A DNA stretch of 64,000 bases from Lachnospiraceae bacterium (GCA_015056865.1 SVFM01000004.1:106091-170090); one strand, 5' to 3'; counted from the stretch's first letter, positions 8,396 through 17,156 are shown. Numbers and translations are program-made. The notes: a model not told the origin generated them from the letters alone.

Positions 8396-9820
8396 ATGGC
8401 TAATGAGATCAATGAAAAGGGAATAGACGCTCAGATGATGGAGCGAGAGTATCTTCTTAATCAGTTTAAGAAAGATGTGGCTAATTATCAGCCCCCCACT
8501 ACGCCGGAGCTTTTAGAGCAGATTGAATGGTTCCGGGATCAAAAATTTGGACTTATGGTGCATTGGGGATTATATAATGAGGTGGGGATCAAGGAGTCCT
8601 GGCCTCTGGTTGAGGATGCATTCAAAGAGGAACCCTGGACTAAATGGCAGTTTAAGCCCGGCACAACCAACCTTGAAGTAAAAGAAATGTACGCTCAGCT
8701 GCACAAAGGATTTCTTCCTTTGCGCTTTGATCCCCAGGATTGGGCTGATGCGGCGTATGCAGCCGGCTTTCGATATCTGATCTTTACAACGAAACATCAC
8801 GATGGATTCTGTATGTGGGATACCAAGACCACAGATTATAAGGTAACCGGAAGTGAGGTGCCCTGGCGAACCAATAAAAACGCAGATATCACCAAGGCGT
8901 TGTTTGATGCGTTCCGCGCCAAAGGCATGGGGATCTCGCTGTATTACAGTCGCGCAGATTTCGATTGTCCTTACTATTGGGAGGAAGGATATCGCTGGAA
9001 GGATGGTACAGCCCGGGTTCCTTCTTATGACCCGGAGGAGAAACCGGAGACCTGGCAGCGTTTCAAGGATTTTGTGTTTGCGCAATTAAAAGAACTGGTA
9101 AGTGATTACGGCAGGATTGACAGCCTTTGGTATGACGGAGGATGTGACGGTGTACAGCTGGGACTTCCTGAGATGACAGAAGAATTAAGAAAGATACAGC
9201 CTTGGATGCTGGGTGTGCTGCGGGGGGATGGTGTTTGTGAGGATATTATTACCCCTGAGACCTTGATACCGGAAGAATATGTGGCTGTGCCTTGGGAAGC
9301 TTGTACCGTTATGGGTAAGAAGCATCCAGAATATGGCCAGGATTATGTGTCCTTTGGCTACAGCTATGACCAGGACTATATGAGCGCATGGGAAATAGCC
9401 CATCTGCTTTTGGATGTGGTGGCAAAGGGCGGTAATCTGGCCCTGAATCTGGCACCTCAGCCGGATGGACGTCTTCCTTATAGGGCACTGCGGGAGCTGG
9501 AGGTTTTAGCAAAGTGGATGGAGATCTTTGCTCCGGCAATCCACGGAACAAGGTCTATTGCACCCTACCGTACCGGAAAGTATGCCTACACAAGATCCAA
9601 GGATAGTAAGATGGTTCATGTATTCTATCTGTATGATGAAGGGGAGGCGGCACCTGCAACCTATGAGATGGTATATTCCGGTCAGGCCCAGAGTGTTACC
9701 GATATGCGAACCGGCAGGGAGCTTAGGTTTGAACAGTCAGGAGACTGCCTGAAGGTGTATTTGCCGGAGGGGCTTGCAGGACGACCGGGGGATATTGCCG
9801 ACTGTTTTGTGATCCGATAA
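8396..9820 (+). CDS. alpha-L-fucosidase, glycoside hydrolase family 29
   Basis: About 474 residues. Either ATG 8390 or 8396 may be the start; 8396 is better spaced from AGGGAG. GH29 blocks are clear: FGLMVHWGLYN near 55, FTTKHHDGFCMWDT near 125, and SLWYDGGCDG near 245 with the predicted nucleophile Asp. GGNLALNLAPQPDGRLP follows near 345, then a C-terminal beta domain. There is no signal peptide, so it should act in the cytoplasm on imported fucosylated oligosaccharides, fitting a mucin- or milk-glycan-using gut bacterium. No transporter gene is adjacent. A TATAAT box occurs at about 8351, but I see no convincing -35. Confidence 0.9.
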   Translation: MANEINEKGIDAQMMEREYLLNQFKKDVANYQPPTTPELLEQIEWFRDQKFGLMVHWGLYNEVGIKESWPLVEDAFKEEPWTKWQFKPGTTNLEVKEMYAQLHKGFLPLRFDPQDWADAAYAAGFRYLIFTTKHHDGFCMWDTKTTDYKVTGSEVPWRTNKNADITKALFDAFRAKGMGISLYYSRADFDCPYYWEEGYRWKDGTARVPSYDPEEKPETWQRFKDFVFAQLKELVSDYGRIDSLWYDGGCDGVQLGLPEMTEELRKIQPWMLGVLRGDGVCEDIITPETLIPEEYVAVPWEACTVMGKKHPEYGQDYVSFGYSYDQDYMSAWEIAHLLLDVVAKGGNLALNLAPQPDGRLPYRALRELEVLAKWMEIFAPAIHGTRSIAPYRTGKYAYTRSKDSKMVHVFYLYDEGEAAPATYEMVYSGQAQSVTDMRTGRELRFEQSGDCLKVYLPEGLAGRPGDIADCFVIR

Positions 9821-9903
9821 AACATTTTTCCGAGCAGTGAAAAAATACTTTACTTTTCGCCCAATCAGCGTTAATATAAGATAAGATATTATAATTTAAT
9901 GCG

Positions 9904-10128
9904 TTGATGGGAAGAGTATGTTGTGAAACGTATCAGAGAGGACTGCCCGGGACACCGGTGGTGGAAGCAGTCTTGCAGGAAACAGCAGAAGACCACCCCG
10001 GAGTGGCTTTCATACAGCCCGGCTGACTGCCGTTATACAGTTTTGAGTGGCTTTAGCAAAGCAATTAGGGTGGAACCGCGTAACTTTACGTCCCTTGTGT
10101 CAGTGATGATACAAGGGACTTCTTTTTT
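9904..10128 (+). promoter_or_regulatory. T-box riboswitch upstream of thrS
   Basis: The conserved T-box sequence AGGGTGGAACCGCG is at 10067-10080. Terminator arms GTCCCTTGT and ACAAGGGAC followed by TCTTTTTT lie at about 10090-10128. Upstream stem I elements such as AGAGAGGACTGC and GGTGGTGGAAGCAG are visible. ACC triplets at 9992-9997 are candidate specifier codons, consistent with threonine. Uncharged tRNA-Thr would stabilise the antiterminator and permit thrS transcription. A TATAAT box at 9890-9895 gives a plausible transcript start near 9903. Confidence 0.92.
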
Positions 10129-10155
10129 CACGTAGCAAAAAGAGAGGAGAACAAT

Positions 10156-12117
10156 ATGAAGATCACGTTGAAAGATGGCTCTGTAAAAGAGTACGCAAAA
10201 GAAATGAGTGTTTATGAAATCGCACTGGACATCAGTGAGGGTTTAGCCAGAGCAGCCTGTGCAGGAGAAGTGGACGGCAAAGTGGTTGATTTAAGAACCA
10301 TGGTCAGTGGGGACTGTGCTTTGAATATTTTGACCGCAAACGATACAGAGGGGCTTCGGACTGTGCGCCACACAACTTCTCATGTGCTGGCAGAGGCAGT
10401 AAAGAGAGTATTCCCTGAGGCGAAACTTGCCATTGGGCCCAGTATTGATACCGGTTTTTATTATGATTTTGAGCATGAGCCTTTCTCCAGAGAAGATCTG
10501 GATAAGCTGGAAGCTGAGATGAAAAAGATTATCAAAGAAGGCAATAAACTGGAGAAATTTACGCTTCCCAGGCAGGAGGCCATCCAGTACATGGAAGAGA
10601 AGGGCGAACCCTATAAGGTAGAGCTGATCAGAGATCTGCCTGAGGATGCGGTGATCTCTTTCTATAGCCAGGGAGATTTCGTGGATCTGTGCGCCGGCCC
10701 TCACCTGATGAGCACCAAAGGGATCAAAGCGTTTAAATTGATCTCTTCTTCAGGAGCTTATTGGAGAGGCAAATCTGAGAATACCATGCTGCAGCGTATT
10801 TATGGTACTGCCTTCAACAAGAAAGAGGAGCTAGAGGAGTATCTGGCCTATCTGGCAGATATCAAAAATAGAGATCATAATAAGCTGGGCCGTGAGATGG
10901 AACTGTTTACCACGGTGGATGTGATTGGTCAGGGACTGCCCCTTTTGATGCCTAAGGGCGCTAAGATGATTCAGACCATGCAGCGCTGGATCGAAGACGA
11001 GGAGGAAAAGTGGGGATATGTGAGGACCAAGACCCCTCTTATGGCCAAGAGCGACCTGTACAAGATTTCTGGTCACTGGGATCATTATAAGGAAGGTATG
11101 TTTGTGCTGGGTGATGAGGAAGTGGAAAAAGAAGTATTTGCCCTGCGTCCTATGACCTGTCCGTTCCAGTATTATGTATACAAGGCAAGCCAGAAATCCT
11201 ACAGAGACTTGCCTCTCCGTTACGGCGAGACTTCTACATTGTTTAGAAACGAGGATTCCGGAGAAATGCACGGTTTGACCCGTGTAAGACAGTTTACAAT
11301 TTCTGAGGGTCACTTGATCGTAAGACCTGATCAGATGGTGGAGGAGTTTAAGGGTTGTCTGGCTCTGGCAAGGCACTGCCTGCAGACCCTGGGTGTGGAA
11401 GAGGATGTAACCTACCGCCTGTCCAAGTGGGATCCTAACAACAAAGAAAAATATATTGGTGATGAGAGCGTCTGGGAGGAGACCCAGGGCAGTATTCGCA
11501 AAGTGTTGCAGGAACTGGAGATTCCCTTCTTTGAGGAAGAGGGAGAAGCTGCTTTTTATGGTCCCAAGGTTGATATTCAGGCCAAGAATGTATACGGCAA
11601 GGAAGATACCATGATCACCATCCAGTGGGATGCAGTGCTGGCTGAGCAGTTTGACATGTATTACATTGACCAGAATGGTGAAAAGCAGCGTCCTTACATT
11701 ATTCACAGAACTTCCATGGGATGCTATGAGAGAACTTTGGCATGGCTCATTGAAAAATATGCAGGTAAGTTCCCTACCTGGCTGTGTCCTGAGCAGGTAC
11801 GTGTATTGCCTATCTCTGAGAAATATGCGGAATATGCTGCCAAGGTAGAAAAGGAACTGAAGGACAATGGTATACTGGCTACTACAGACGGACGTTCCGA
11901 GAAGATCGGTTACAAGATCCGTGAGACCAGACTGGCCAAGGTTCCCTATATGCTGGTCGTAGGCCAGAAAGAGGAAGAGGAAGGTCTTGTTTCGGTAAGA
12001 AGCCGGTTTGCAGGGGATGAAGGACAGAAAACTTTGGATGAATTTATTGCACAGATCACCAAAGAGATCCGCACCAAGGAAAGACGCCAGGAAGTACCGC
12101 AGGAAGAAGCAAAATAA
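10156..12117 (+). CDS. thrS: threonine--tRNA ligase
   Basis: A 653-residue class II synthetase: TGS domain (about 1-60), editing/SAD domain (about 90-220) with HTTSHVLAEAVKRVFP, catalytic core with the zinc cysteine in RPMTCPFQYYVYK and motif 2 in RVRQFTISEGH, motif 3 region SMGCYERTLAWLIEKY, and a C-terminal anticodon-binding domain from about 535. It charges tRNA-Thr in the cytoplasm. The start follows GAGAGGAG, directly after the T-box leader, which should set its expression. Some core positions (HRTSMGCYER where HRA-LGS-ER is common) mark a Clostridia-type subgroup. Confidence 0.97.
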   Translation: MKITLKDGSVKEYAKEMSVYEIALDISEGLARAACAGEVDGKVVDLRTMVSGDCALNILTANDTEGLRTVRHTTSHVLAEAVKRVFPEAKLAIGPSIDTGFYYDFEHEPFSREDLDKLEAEMKKIIKEGNKLEKFTLPRQEAIQYMEEKGEPYKVELIRDLPEDAVISFYSQGDFVDLCAGPHLMSTKGIKAFKLISSSGAYWRGKSENTMLQRIYGTAFNKKEELEEYLAYLADIKNRDHNKLGREMELFTTVDVIGQGLPLLMPKGAKMIQTMQRWIEDEEEKWGYVRTKTPLMAKSDLYKISGHWDHYKEGMFVLGDEEVEKEVFALRPMTCPFQYYVYKASQKSYRDLPLRYGETSTLFRNEDSGEMHGLTRVRQFTISEGHLIVRPDQMVEEFKGCLALARHCLQTLGVEEDVTYRLSKWDPNNKEKYIGDESVWEETQGSIRKVLQELEIPFFEEEGEAAFYGPKVDIQAKNVYGKEDTMITIQWDAVLAEQFDMYYIDQNGEKQRPYIIHRTSMGCYERTLAWLIEKYAGKFPTWLCPEQVRVLPISEKYAEYAAKVEKELKDNGILATTDGRSEKIGYKIRETRLAKVPYMLVVGQKEEEEGLVSVRSRFAGDEGQKTLDEFIAQITKEIRTKERRQEVPQEEAK

Positions 12118-12217
12118 ATTTTATTTGAATAATTTTTTCGTCCGCTCTCCATACTAATAGTATTCACGAAAGTAGCTTTGGTGGTGAATTCGTGTCTAAT
12201 AAGAAAGGAGAGTAAGG

Positions 12218-12538
12218 ATGGCTGATTTAAAGTGTACCGTGGAAAATTGTACCTACAATAAAGAACACCTGTGTTCCAAAGGGGATATCATGGTGGGTGG
12301 CAAGCATGCCTGTACGACAGACGATACCTGTTGCGAGAGCTTTGCAGAGAGAAGAGAAGGTATGGATGCTTATACAAGCTCCCTGGATCATCCCAGTCGT
12401 ACGATCAGTATTGACTGTGAGGCTGTAAAGTGCATGTACAACAGCAATTATAAGTGTGTAGCAGAGCATGTGGACATCAAGGGATGTGGTGCGGACGATT
12501 GCAGAGAAACTGCATGTGCTACTTTCCAGGAAAAATAA
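12218..12538 (+). CDS. protein with two DUF1540 Cys-rich domains
   Basis: A 106-residue protein starting after AAAGGAG. It has two copies of a DUF1540-like metal-binding pattern: CTVENCTYNKEHLC...CCESF in the first half and CEAVKCMYNSNYKC...CATF in the second. Such proteins are common in Clostridia and probably bind zinc; their job is unknown. It stands alone between thrS and infC. Confidence 0.85.
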   Translation: MADLKCTVENCTYNKEHLCSKGDIMVGGKHACTTDDTCCESFAERREGMDAYTSSLDHPSRTISIDCEAVKCMYNSNYKCVAEHVDIKGCGADDCRETACATFQEK

Positions 12539-12549
12539 ACAAATAACGC

Positions 12550-12578
12550 TTGACATCAGGTGAGGTGTATGGTATCCT
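12550..12578 (+). promoter_or_regulatory. promoter of the infC-rpmI-rplT operon
   Basis: TTGACA at 12550-12555, a 17-bp spacer, and TATCCT at 12573-12578. This is a strong sigma-A-type promoter placed at the head of the long infC leader. Confidence 0.8.
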
Positions 12579-12584
12579 GTTTAA

Positions 12585-12783
12585 GAATGTGAGTGATTCA
12601 CATGAAAACAAAGCAGAGTATCCACTCTCACCTTGCGGCCACAGAGCTGGCAAGTGTTAATAATTCGAGACTCCTGCCGGATGTCATGGCAGAGGTGTGC
12701 ACGCAGTATCGTTAAGCTTTTCTAAGTGTTGATGCTGCAGAGTGTGAATTATGAAGTGGATAGTTATGCTATCCACTTTTTCT
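12585..12783 (+). promoter_or_regulatory. infC (L20-type) leader with attenuator
   Basis: About 200 nt of untranslated leader precede infC. It ends in a perfect hairpin with arms AAGTGGATAG and CTATCCACTT (12754-12778) and a T-run, an intrinsic terminator placed just before the infC ribosome binding site. In Firmicutes the infC-rpmI-rplT leader is bound by ribosomal protein L20, which causes premature termination. The position and terminator fit that class; the L20-binding fold itself was not modelled here. Confidence 0.8.
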
Positions 12784-12799
12784 TATGGAGGGCAAAGCC

Positions 12800-13306
12800 A
12801 TTAGCGATTTAATGATTAACGAACAGATCAGAGACAAAGAGGTTCGTCTGATCGGGGAAGAGGGACAACAGCTGGGTATTATGTCTGCCAGAGAGGCTTT
12901 GAGTTTGGCAGAAGAAGCGGGGTTGGATTTAGTAAAGATTGCGCCTACTGCAAATCCCCCTGTGTGCAAGATTATTGACTACGGTAAGTACAAATATGAG
13001 CAGATGCGCAAGGAGAAAGAAGCTAAGAAAAAGCAGAAGGTGATCGAGATCAAAGAGATCCGTCTGTCCCCTAACATTGATACCAACGATCTGAACACAA
13101 AGATCAATTCAGCCAGAAAGTTCCTGACAAAGGGTGACAGAGTAAAGGTTACCTTGCGTTTCCGCGGAAGAGAGATGGCACATATGAACAACAGCAAACA
13201 CATTTTGGATGATTTTGCAGAGAGTCTTTCCGATGTGGCTGTAATGGAAAAAGCGCCCAAGGTAGAGGGCAGAAGCATGACCATGTTTTTAACTGAAAAG
13301 CGTTAG
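12800..13306 (+). CDS. infC: translation initiation factor IF-3, ATT start
   Basis: About 168 residues covering the whole IF-3 family: N-domain INEQIRDKEVRLIGEEGQQ, a linker, and C-domain blocks EIRLSPNID and KVTLRFRGREMAH. The most likely start is ATT at 12800-12802, 7 bp after GGAGGG (12787-12792). The upstream ATG (12785) overlaps the attenuator's end and lacks a ribosome binding site, and the next ATG (12812) is too far. Rare ATT starts on infC are known and allow IF-3 to limit its own synthesis. IF-3 binds the 30S subunit and checks initiator tRNA pairing. Confidence 0.93.
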   Translation: MSDLMINEQIRDKEVRLIGEEGQQLGIMSAREALSLAEEAGLDLVKIAPTANPPVCKIIDYGKYKYEQMRKEKEAKKKQKVIEIKEIRLSPNIDTNDLNTKINSARKFLTKGDRVKVTLRFRGREMAHMNNSKHILDDFAESLSDVAVMEKAPKVEGRSMTMFLTEKR

Positions 13307-13353
13307 GTTAGTACAGTTAAAATAGATTAAACATATTTCAGGAGGGAATCGTT

Positions 13354-13551
13354 ATGCCAAAAATGAAGACAAGCAGTTCAGCTGCTAAACGTTTTAAAGC
13401 GACAGGAACAGGAAAGCTGAAAAGAGCGAAAGCTTATAAGAGCCATATTTTAACCAAGAAATCTACCAAGAGAAAACGTAATCTGAGAAAAGCAACTATT
13501 ACGGATGCTACCAACGTTAAGAACATGAAGAAGATTTTGCCTTATCTGTAA
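13354..13551 (+). CDS. rpmI: 50S ribosomal protein L35
   Basis: A 65-residue basic protein matching L35 end to end ([20 protein letters not shown] at the start; KKILPYL at the end). It starts after CAGGAGG, between infC and rplT in the conserved order. Confidence 0.97.
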   Translation: MPKMKTSSSAAKRFKATGTGKLKRAKAYKSHILTKKSTKRKRNLRKATITDATNVKNMKKILPYL

Positions 13552-13585
13552 GGTGAATAGTATCGTAGATTAGGAGGAAAAGAAG

Positions 13586-13942
13586 ATGGCAAGAATTAAA
13601 GGCGGCTTAAACGCTAAGAAAAAACATAATAGAGTATTAAAGCTTGCAAAGGGTTACAGAGGAGCAAGATCTAAACAGTACAGAGTTGCAAAACAGTCTG
13701 TTATGAGAGCACTGGCTTCTTCTTATGCAGGCAGAAAAGAGAGAAAGCGTCAGTTCAGACAGCTGTGGATCGCTCGTATCAATGCAGCTGCAAGAATCAA
13801 CGGACTGTCTTACAGCAAGTTTATGTACGGTCTGAAGCTGGCTGAGGTTGAGATCAACAGAAAGATGCTGGCAGAGATGGCTGTTAACGATGCAGCAGGT
13901 TTTGCTACACTGGCAGAGCTGGCGAAGTCTAAATTGGCTTAA
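13586..13942 (+). CDS. rplT: 50S ribosomal protein L20, 3' end used as phage attachment site
   Basis: A 118-residue L20, full length and intact: [20 protein letters not shown] at the start, ending [11 protein letters not shown]20 is needed for early 50S assembly and controls its own operon through the leader. The last codons (AAATTGGCTTAA) lie in the 15-bp prophage core repeat. The 3' end and terminator now present therefore derive in part from the phage, but the protein sequence is preserved. Confidence 0.97.
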   Translation: MARIKGGLNAKKKHNRVLKLAKGYRGARSKQYRVAKQSVMRALASSYAGRKERKRQFRQLWIARINAAARINGLSYSKFMYGLKLAEVEINRKMLAEMAVNDAAGFATLAELAKSKLA

Positions 13943-13944
13943 TA
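13930..13944. repeat. prophage attachment site attL (15-bp core)
   Basis: TAAATTGGCTTAATA at 13930-13944 is repeated exactly at 53837-53851. The left copy contains the last three codons and stop of rplT. Integrase, arm-type repeats and a complete phage genome lie between the two copies. Confidence 0.88.
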
Positions 13945-13955
13945 GAAATTTGACA

Positions 13956-13985
13956 CCCCGGAAACGTGATGTTTTCGGGGTTTTT
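13956..13985. terminator. phage-supplied terminator after rplT
   Basis: Arms CCCCGGAAAC and GTTTTCGGGG followed by TTTTT. It lies inside the prophage, just past attL, so it replaces the host operon terminator that is now displaced to the other prophage end. It also stands between convergent rplT and the integrase gene. Confidence 0.8.
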
Positions 13986-14026
13986 CTTTTGCGTGCTACC
14001 TCTAAAAATGGGGTAAAAATTTGCCG

Positions 14027-14067
14027 TAATATACGCGTAATATACAAGTAATATACGCGCAATATAC
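14027..14067. repeat. four arm-type integrase-binding repeats (attL side)
   Basis: Four copies of YAATATAC occur at 14027-14034, 14038-14045, 14049-14056 and 14060-14067, at an exact 11-bp spacing, so they lie on the same face of the helix. Two further copies with the same spacing are near attR (53772-53790). This arrangement is what arm-type sites of tyrosine integrases look like. Binding is inferred. Confidence 0.7.
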
Positions 14068-14071
14068 AGAT

Positions 14072-15139
14072 TCAAATCTTTATTTTATTGATTTCAGCTA
14101 ACAGCTGTGATGGTTCTACATGGGTATAAGTTCTTTTGGTAAGGTCTGAGATACTGTGCCCCATAATCAGTTTTACGTAAAATTCATTTAGCTTGTATTT
14201 GTCTGCCAGTGTGGCAAAGGTATGTCTGGTATCGTGCATGGTATGTCCCATCCCAAGTTTTTCCATGAGCGGATTCCAATAGTTTACAGCGAAGTTTGTG
14301 TAACTAAATGCATTCCCTTTTGTGTTCTGGAATAGATATTTGTTCCGCTTGCTATAGTATCTTTTGAAAAAAGGTAAAACATCATCATGAATTGGAATGG
14401 TTCGGTTTGTGCCTGCTTCAGTTTTCATGCCCGCAATAAAATATCCTTCTGCCAGATGGATATTCTTTGTTTCAATGCTAAGAAATTCTTGAGCGCGCAG
14501 GCCGGAATAGATTAGCATGAGGGTCTTGTCCACATCTTTAAAGTCCTTTTCTTCCCAAAGTTTCTTGATTTCAGCCTCAGAGAATGGAACATGCATCTGG
14601 GTTTCAGTATTCGTATATTCCCAGATGACATATTCTGCATAATTTTTCTCACAAAGCTGCAGTTGCTTGATAGCATATTCATACATCTGATAAAGTACAG
14701 TTTTGGCCATGCCTACTGTGGAATCGGATTTTAACTTTAGTTTGTCTGCAATTGGCTGATAATCAATAGGGCGGAGCAATGCAAATTTTCTAGAGTGCAC
14801 ATCTTCAAAGCGGCGGTAGGCAATCCCATAGTTGCGCACAGTGGATTCTGTTGGAGCCTTTTTCAAAGATATTTTGTGTGCCAGCCACTTGTCATATACT
14901 TCCTTGAAAGTAGGCATGTCTTGAAATGATTCGTGCTCTTTTACTTCGTGGCCGGAATTCATTTGGGCAAGGTATGCGTAGGCATCTTTTGATTTCTCAA
15001 AATATTCCAAATATCTATAGGTCTGGACATAGTTCCCCTCTTTATTTTTCTTTCGGCCGGTGGTAATCCGGACGGCATAAGGCTTGCGACGCCCTTTTCC
15101 TAGATTCACTACTGAGCCATATCCGTTTGGCATTCTCAT
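14072..15139 (-). CDS. int: tyrosine recombinase, prophage integrase
   Basis: A 355-residue phage integrase. It has an N-terminal arm-binding region with a Gly-Arg-Lys-rich start (VNLGKGRRKPYAVRI), a SAM-like core-binding domain (about 75-165), and a catalytic domain with Arg in YSGLRAQEFLS, the HDTRHTFATLAD box, GHSISDLTKRTY, and a final Tyr in RTYTH. It catalyses integration at the 3' end of rplT, whose core repeats flank the prophage. The gene is next to attL and points towards it, with arm-type repeats between. The start on the minus strand follows AAGGAGG. Confidence 0.93.
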   Translation of the reverse strand: MRMPNGYGSVVNLGKGRRKPYAVRITTGRKKNKEGNYVQTYRYLEYFEKSKDAYAYLAQMNSGHEVKEHESFQDMPTFKEVYDKWLAHKISLKKAPTESTVRNYGIAYRRFEDVHSRKFALLRPIDYQPIADKLKLKSDSTVGMAKTVLYQMYEYAIKQLQLCEKNYAEYVIWEYTNTETQMHVPFSEAEIKKLWEEKDFKDVDKTLMLIYSGLRAQEFLSIETKNIHLAEGYFIAGMKTEAGTNRTIPIHDDVLPFFKRYYSKRNKYLFQNTKGNAFSYTNFAVNYWNPLMEKLGMGHTMHDTRHTFATLADKYKLNEFYVKLIMGHSISDLTKRTYTHVEPSQLLAEINKIKI

Positions 15140-15167
15140 GTTTTCATCCTCCTTTAGGTAAAAATGG

Positions 15168-15183
15168 GCATAAAAATGCCCGG
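15168..15183. other. short perfect hairpin upstream of int
   Basis: GGGCAT-aaaa-ATGCCC lies in the 158-bp gap upstream of the integrase start. It may be a weak terminator or operator. Nothing else is evident between here and the hairpin at 15260. Confidence 0.4.
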
Positions 15184-15259
15184 TGACTTGATTTTTTGCC
15201 TCCGGGATGATACAATCTGTGTGAACGTACAGTAGTATCCTTCGGGGCTATTGTCTATC

Positions 15260-15299
15260 AAAACCGTTCCTGTTGGCGCAGGGGCGGTTTTTATTTTTT
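15260..15299. terminator. hairpin terminator between int and the membrane-protein gene
   Basis: Arms AAAACCGttCCTG and CAGGggCGGTTTT with a short loop. A T-rich run follows on the plus side (TTATTTTTT), and TTTT follows on the minus side. Confidence 0.6.
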
Positions 15300-16335
15300 A
15301 GTTTAGGTCAATATACTCGCCATATGTAGAATTATCAATTCTCATATAAACCACTTCATAACTATAAGTGTCAATATCCAATACGCGGAACTCTACCAGC
15401 CAATCAGAACGTATTAGTGCACCAAATCCATTTTGTGCATCTACATAACTTTGTACGGCTATCAAATCACCATTTCTGGACATTGCGATTTTATCACGGT
15501 TAAAAGTTAATGATGGAAATTCTGCTGTTTTTGGTGCTTTTAGGTTTGCTGTGATTATTTCCTTTGCGATAGAGTAATAAGCAGATTCGTTTTCCAATTG
15601 CCGGTCGTCTAAATCTTGTTTTGTTAGTAAAATAGTATTATCACGATAAAGAACATAGTCACCACAAATAATATTGTAGATAGCATCATTGTCAGCAGTA
15701 ATTCTTAGTAAATAGTCATCTGCAATAATTTCAAAAATTATTTGACCAATGGTACTTTTCTTGTAAAAAAATATCTGTGAAAACCCTAAATCTTCCGAAA
15801 GTAGCTGATAGATATTTATAGCTGTTTCTTCAGAAACATATTCTGTACAAGAAGAAAACTCTTGAGCAAATTGCTCTTCAACGGTAAGTTCCGTATCTTC
15901 AGGTTCTTGTGAAGGTGTTTCAGTTTCTAGTGGCTCAGATTCTACAGGTTCAGTTTCCGTTGTTTCATTTTCTGCTGTTTCGGATTCATTAAGGGCGGTT
16001 TCTTGATCGTTATTGGGAATTGACTCTTTAGTGGTACTTTGCGATTGAGTTGTATTCTCGGCAGGTTCTACACCAACAACACCGAAAAGGATAATCCAAC
16101 CCACAAAAATTAGTAGTCCAATACTGCTACTTATTAAACCTAGAATAGATACTGCAAAAGGTTTCTTTTTCATAACCACAGCAATAAAACCGAGTATGAA
16201 ACCTGGTATGGCGATAACAATTCCCAAAATAAAACATGAAGTAAACATTCCTATTACGCCTAAAATCAGCGAAATAATTGCGATAGCAGAAACGCCTTTC
16301 TTTTGGGGGTGTTGAGTTTGTAAATTATTATCCAT
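15298..16335 (-). CDS. prophage membrane protein with N-terminal DUF4190-like helices
   Basis: A 345-residue protein. Residues about 15-85 form two or three membrane helices in a DUF4190-like pattern (ISLILGVIGMF, GFILGFIAVV, ILGLISSSIGLLIFVGWI). A long Glu/Thr/Ser-rich linker (about 95-155) leads to a soluble outside domain of unknown type. It is transcribed with the repressor side of the lysogeny region, so it is probably expressed in the lysogen, where surface roles such as superinfection exclusion are common. That role is inference only. Confidence 0.7.
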   Translation of the reverse strand: MDNNLQTQHPQKKGVSAIAIISLILGVIGMFTSCFILGIVIAIPGFILGFIAVVMKKKPFAVSILGLISSSIGLLIFVGWIILFGVVGVEPAENTTQSQSTTKESIPNNDQETALNESETAENETTETEPVESEPLETETPSQEPEDTELTVEEQFAQEFSSCTEYVSEETAINIYQLLSEDLGFSQIFFYKKSTIGQIIFEIIADDYLLRITADNDAIYNIICGDYVLYRDNTILLTKQDLDDRQLENESAYYSIAKEIITANLKAPKTAEFPSLTFNRDKIAMSRNGDLIAVQSYVDAQNGFGALIRSDWLVEFRVLDIDTYSYEVVYMRIDNSTYGEYIDLN

Positions 16336-16349
16336 AGTATTCCCTGCCT

Positions 16350-16595
16350 TTAAAAGTCTAGTGTCATTTCCGTGTTGCGTGCATCTAGTTCAACCTGATC
16401 TGCGTTGAATTTATCAAAGTCGCTCTGCAGTATGTGTTTCATAGCATGGAAAAACTTTTCTTTCTGTTTCTCGCGAGATAGAGCAGCCTCAATAAATATC
16501 GTGTATGTCCCATCCTCGTTTTCTGTAACAGCCTCTTTTGCCTTTCCCGGTGGAAAGTTAATCAGTCTTACCTGGTAGTCAATCAATATCTCCAC
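16350..16595 (-). CDS. small lysogeny-region protein, possible ImmA/IrrE remnant
   Basis: An 81-residue protein with a GTG start after AAAGGA, overlapping the end of the repressor gene. The segment FFHAMKHILQSDF resembles the helix that carries the HExxH motif in ImmA/IrrE peptidases, but the catalytic Glu is missing. ImmA-like genes often sit next to phage repressors. The resemblance is weak; it may be an unrelated small protein. Confidence 0.6.
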   Translation of the reverse strand: MEILIDYQVRLINFPPGKAKEAVTENEDGTYTIFIEAALSREKQKEKFFHAMKHILQSDFDKFNADQVELDARNTEMTLDF

Positions 16596-16959
16596 GTTCC
16601 TTTCTTTTTAAAGCCAATAGCATATGATGCACAGTCTCCAGATCTTCGGGCTGTGCGTCTCTGGCAGCATCAAAAAGCAGTCTCAATTCCTTATTATGGA
16701 ATATCTTATCAGCCATCTGTGCTGTCTCTTCATTTATATAATATTTGCTGTCCGATAATACGGACTTGTCCTCACCGGTCATAAGGTAATCTACAGAAAC
16801 ACCGAAGTAGTCTGCAATTTTCTGTAGTTTGTCATTTTTAGGATTACTCCTTCCACTTTTCCAGTCAGAAAAGGTCGATTTGGTAATACCTGTTGCTCTA
16901 ACCACATCCGAATCCTTTACTCCCTTGGAATCCCTTAACTTGCAATAAATTTCGTACAT
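16579..16959 (-). CDS. CI-type XRE repressor
   Basis: A 126-residue protein. The start at 16959 is chosen because it follows AAGGAG, and the longer frame would run into the operator region. The N-terminal XRE helix-turn-helix has the recognition region GITKSTFSDWKSGRSNPK. The C-terminal half is helical and has no LexA-like cleavage site that I can see. It is divergent from another regulator at 17157 with an almost identical DNA-binding domain. Inferred role: maintains lysogeny by binding the operators between them. Confidence 0.85.
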   Translation of the reverse strand: MYEIYCKLRDSKGVKDSDVVRATGITKSTFSDWKSGRSNPKNDKLQKIADYFGVSVDYLMTGEDKSVLSDSKYYINEETAQMADKIFHNKELRLLFDAARDAQPEDLETVHHMLLALKRKERGDID

Positions 16960-17006
16960 AAAATACTCCTTACAAAAAAAAGTTTTAAAATCCGTACAAA
17001 AAAACA

Positions 17007-17147
17007 TTGACAAGTTTTGATTTCCGTGATAACATAAAACCAAGGAGTTCGGAAATCAAAACAGTCATTAGATTGTTGTTATATGATATCTAGCAAATAC
17101 ATTATAACTGATTTCCGAACTAATTGCAAGAGAAAAGTTCGGAAAGG
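17007..17147. promoter_or_regulatory. lysogeny switch: promoter and four operator half-sites
   Basis: The element GTTCGGAAATCA, or its complement, occurs four times: 17015-17026 and 17047-17061 (facing each other as a 12-bp inverted repeat TTTTGATTTCCG / CGGAAATCAAAA), 17109-17120, and 17137-17147. A plus-strand promoter TTGACA (17007-17012)-17 bp-TAACAT (17030-17035) overlaps the first site. Location between two divergent XRE regulators makes these the likely repressor operators. Confidence 0.7.
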
Positions 17148-17156
17148 AGAAGAAAA

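Noticed and set aside
14027..14067. Short regular repeats as a CRISPR array
   Set aside because: The 8-bp units at 11-bp steps are far too short; they fit integrase arm sites. No CRISPR array is seen anywhere in the window.
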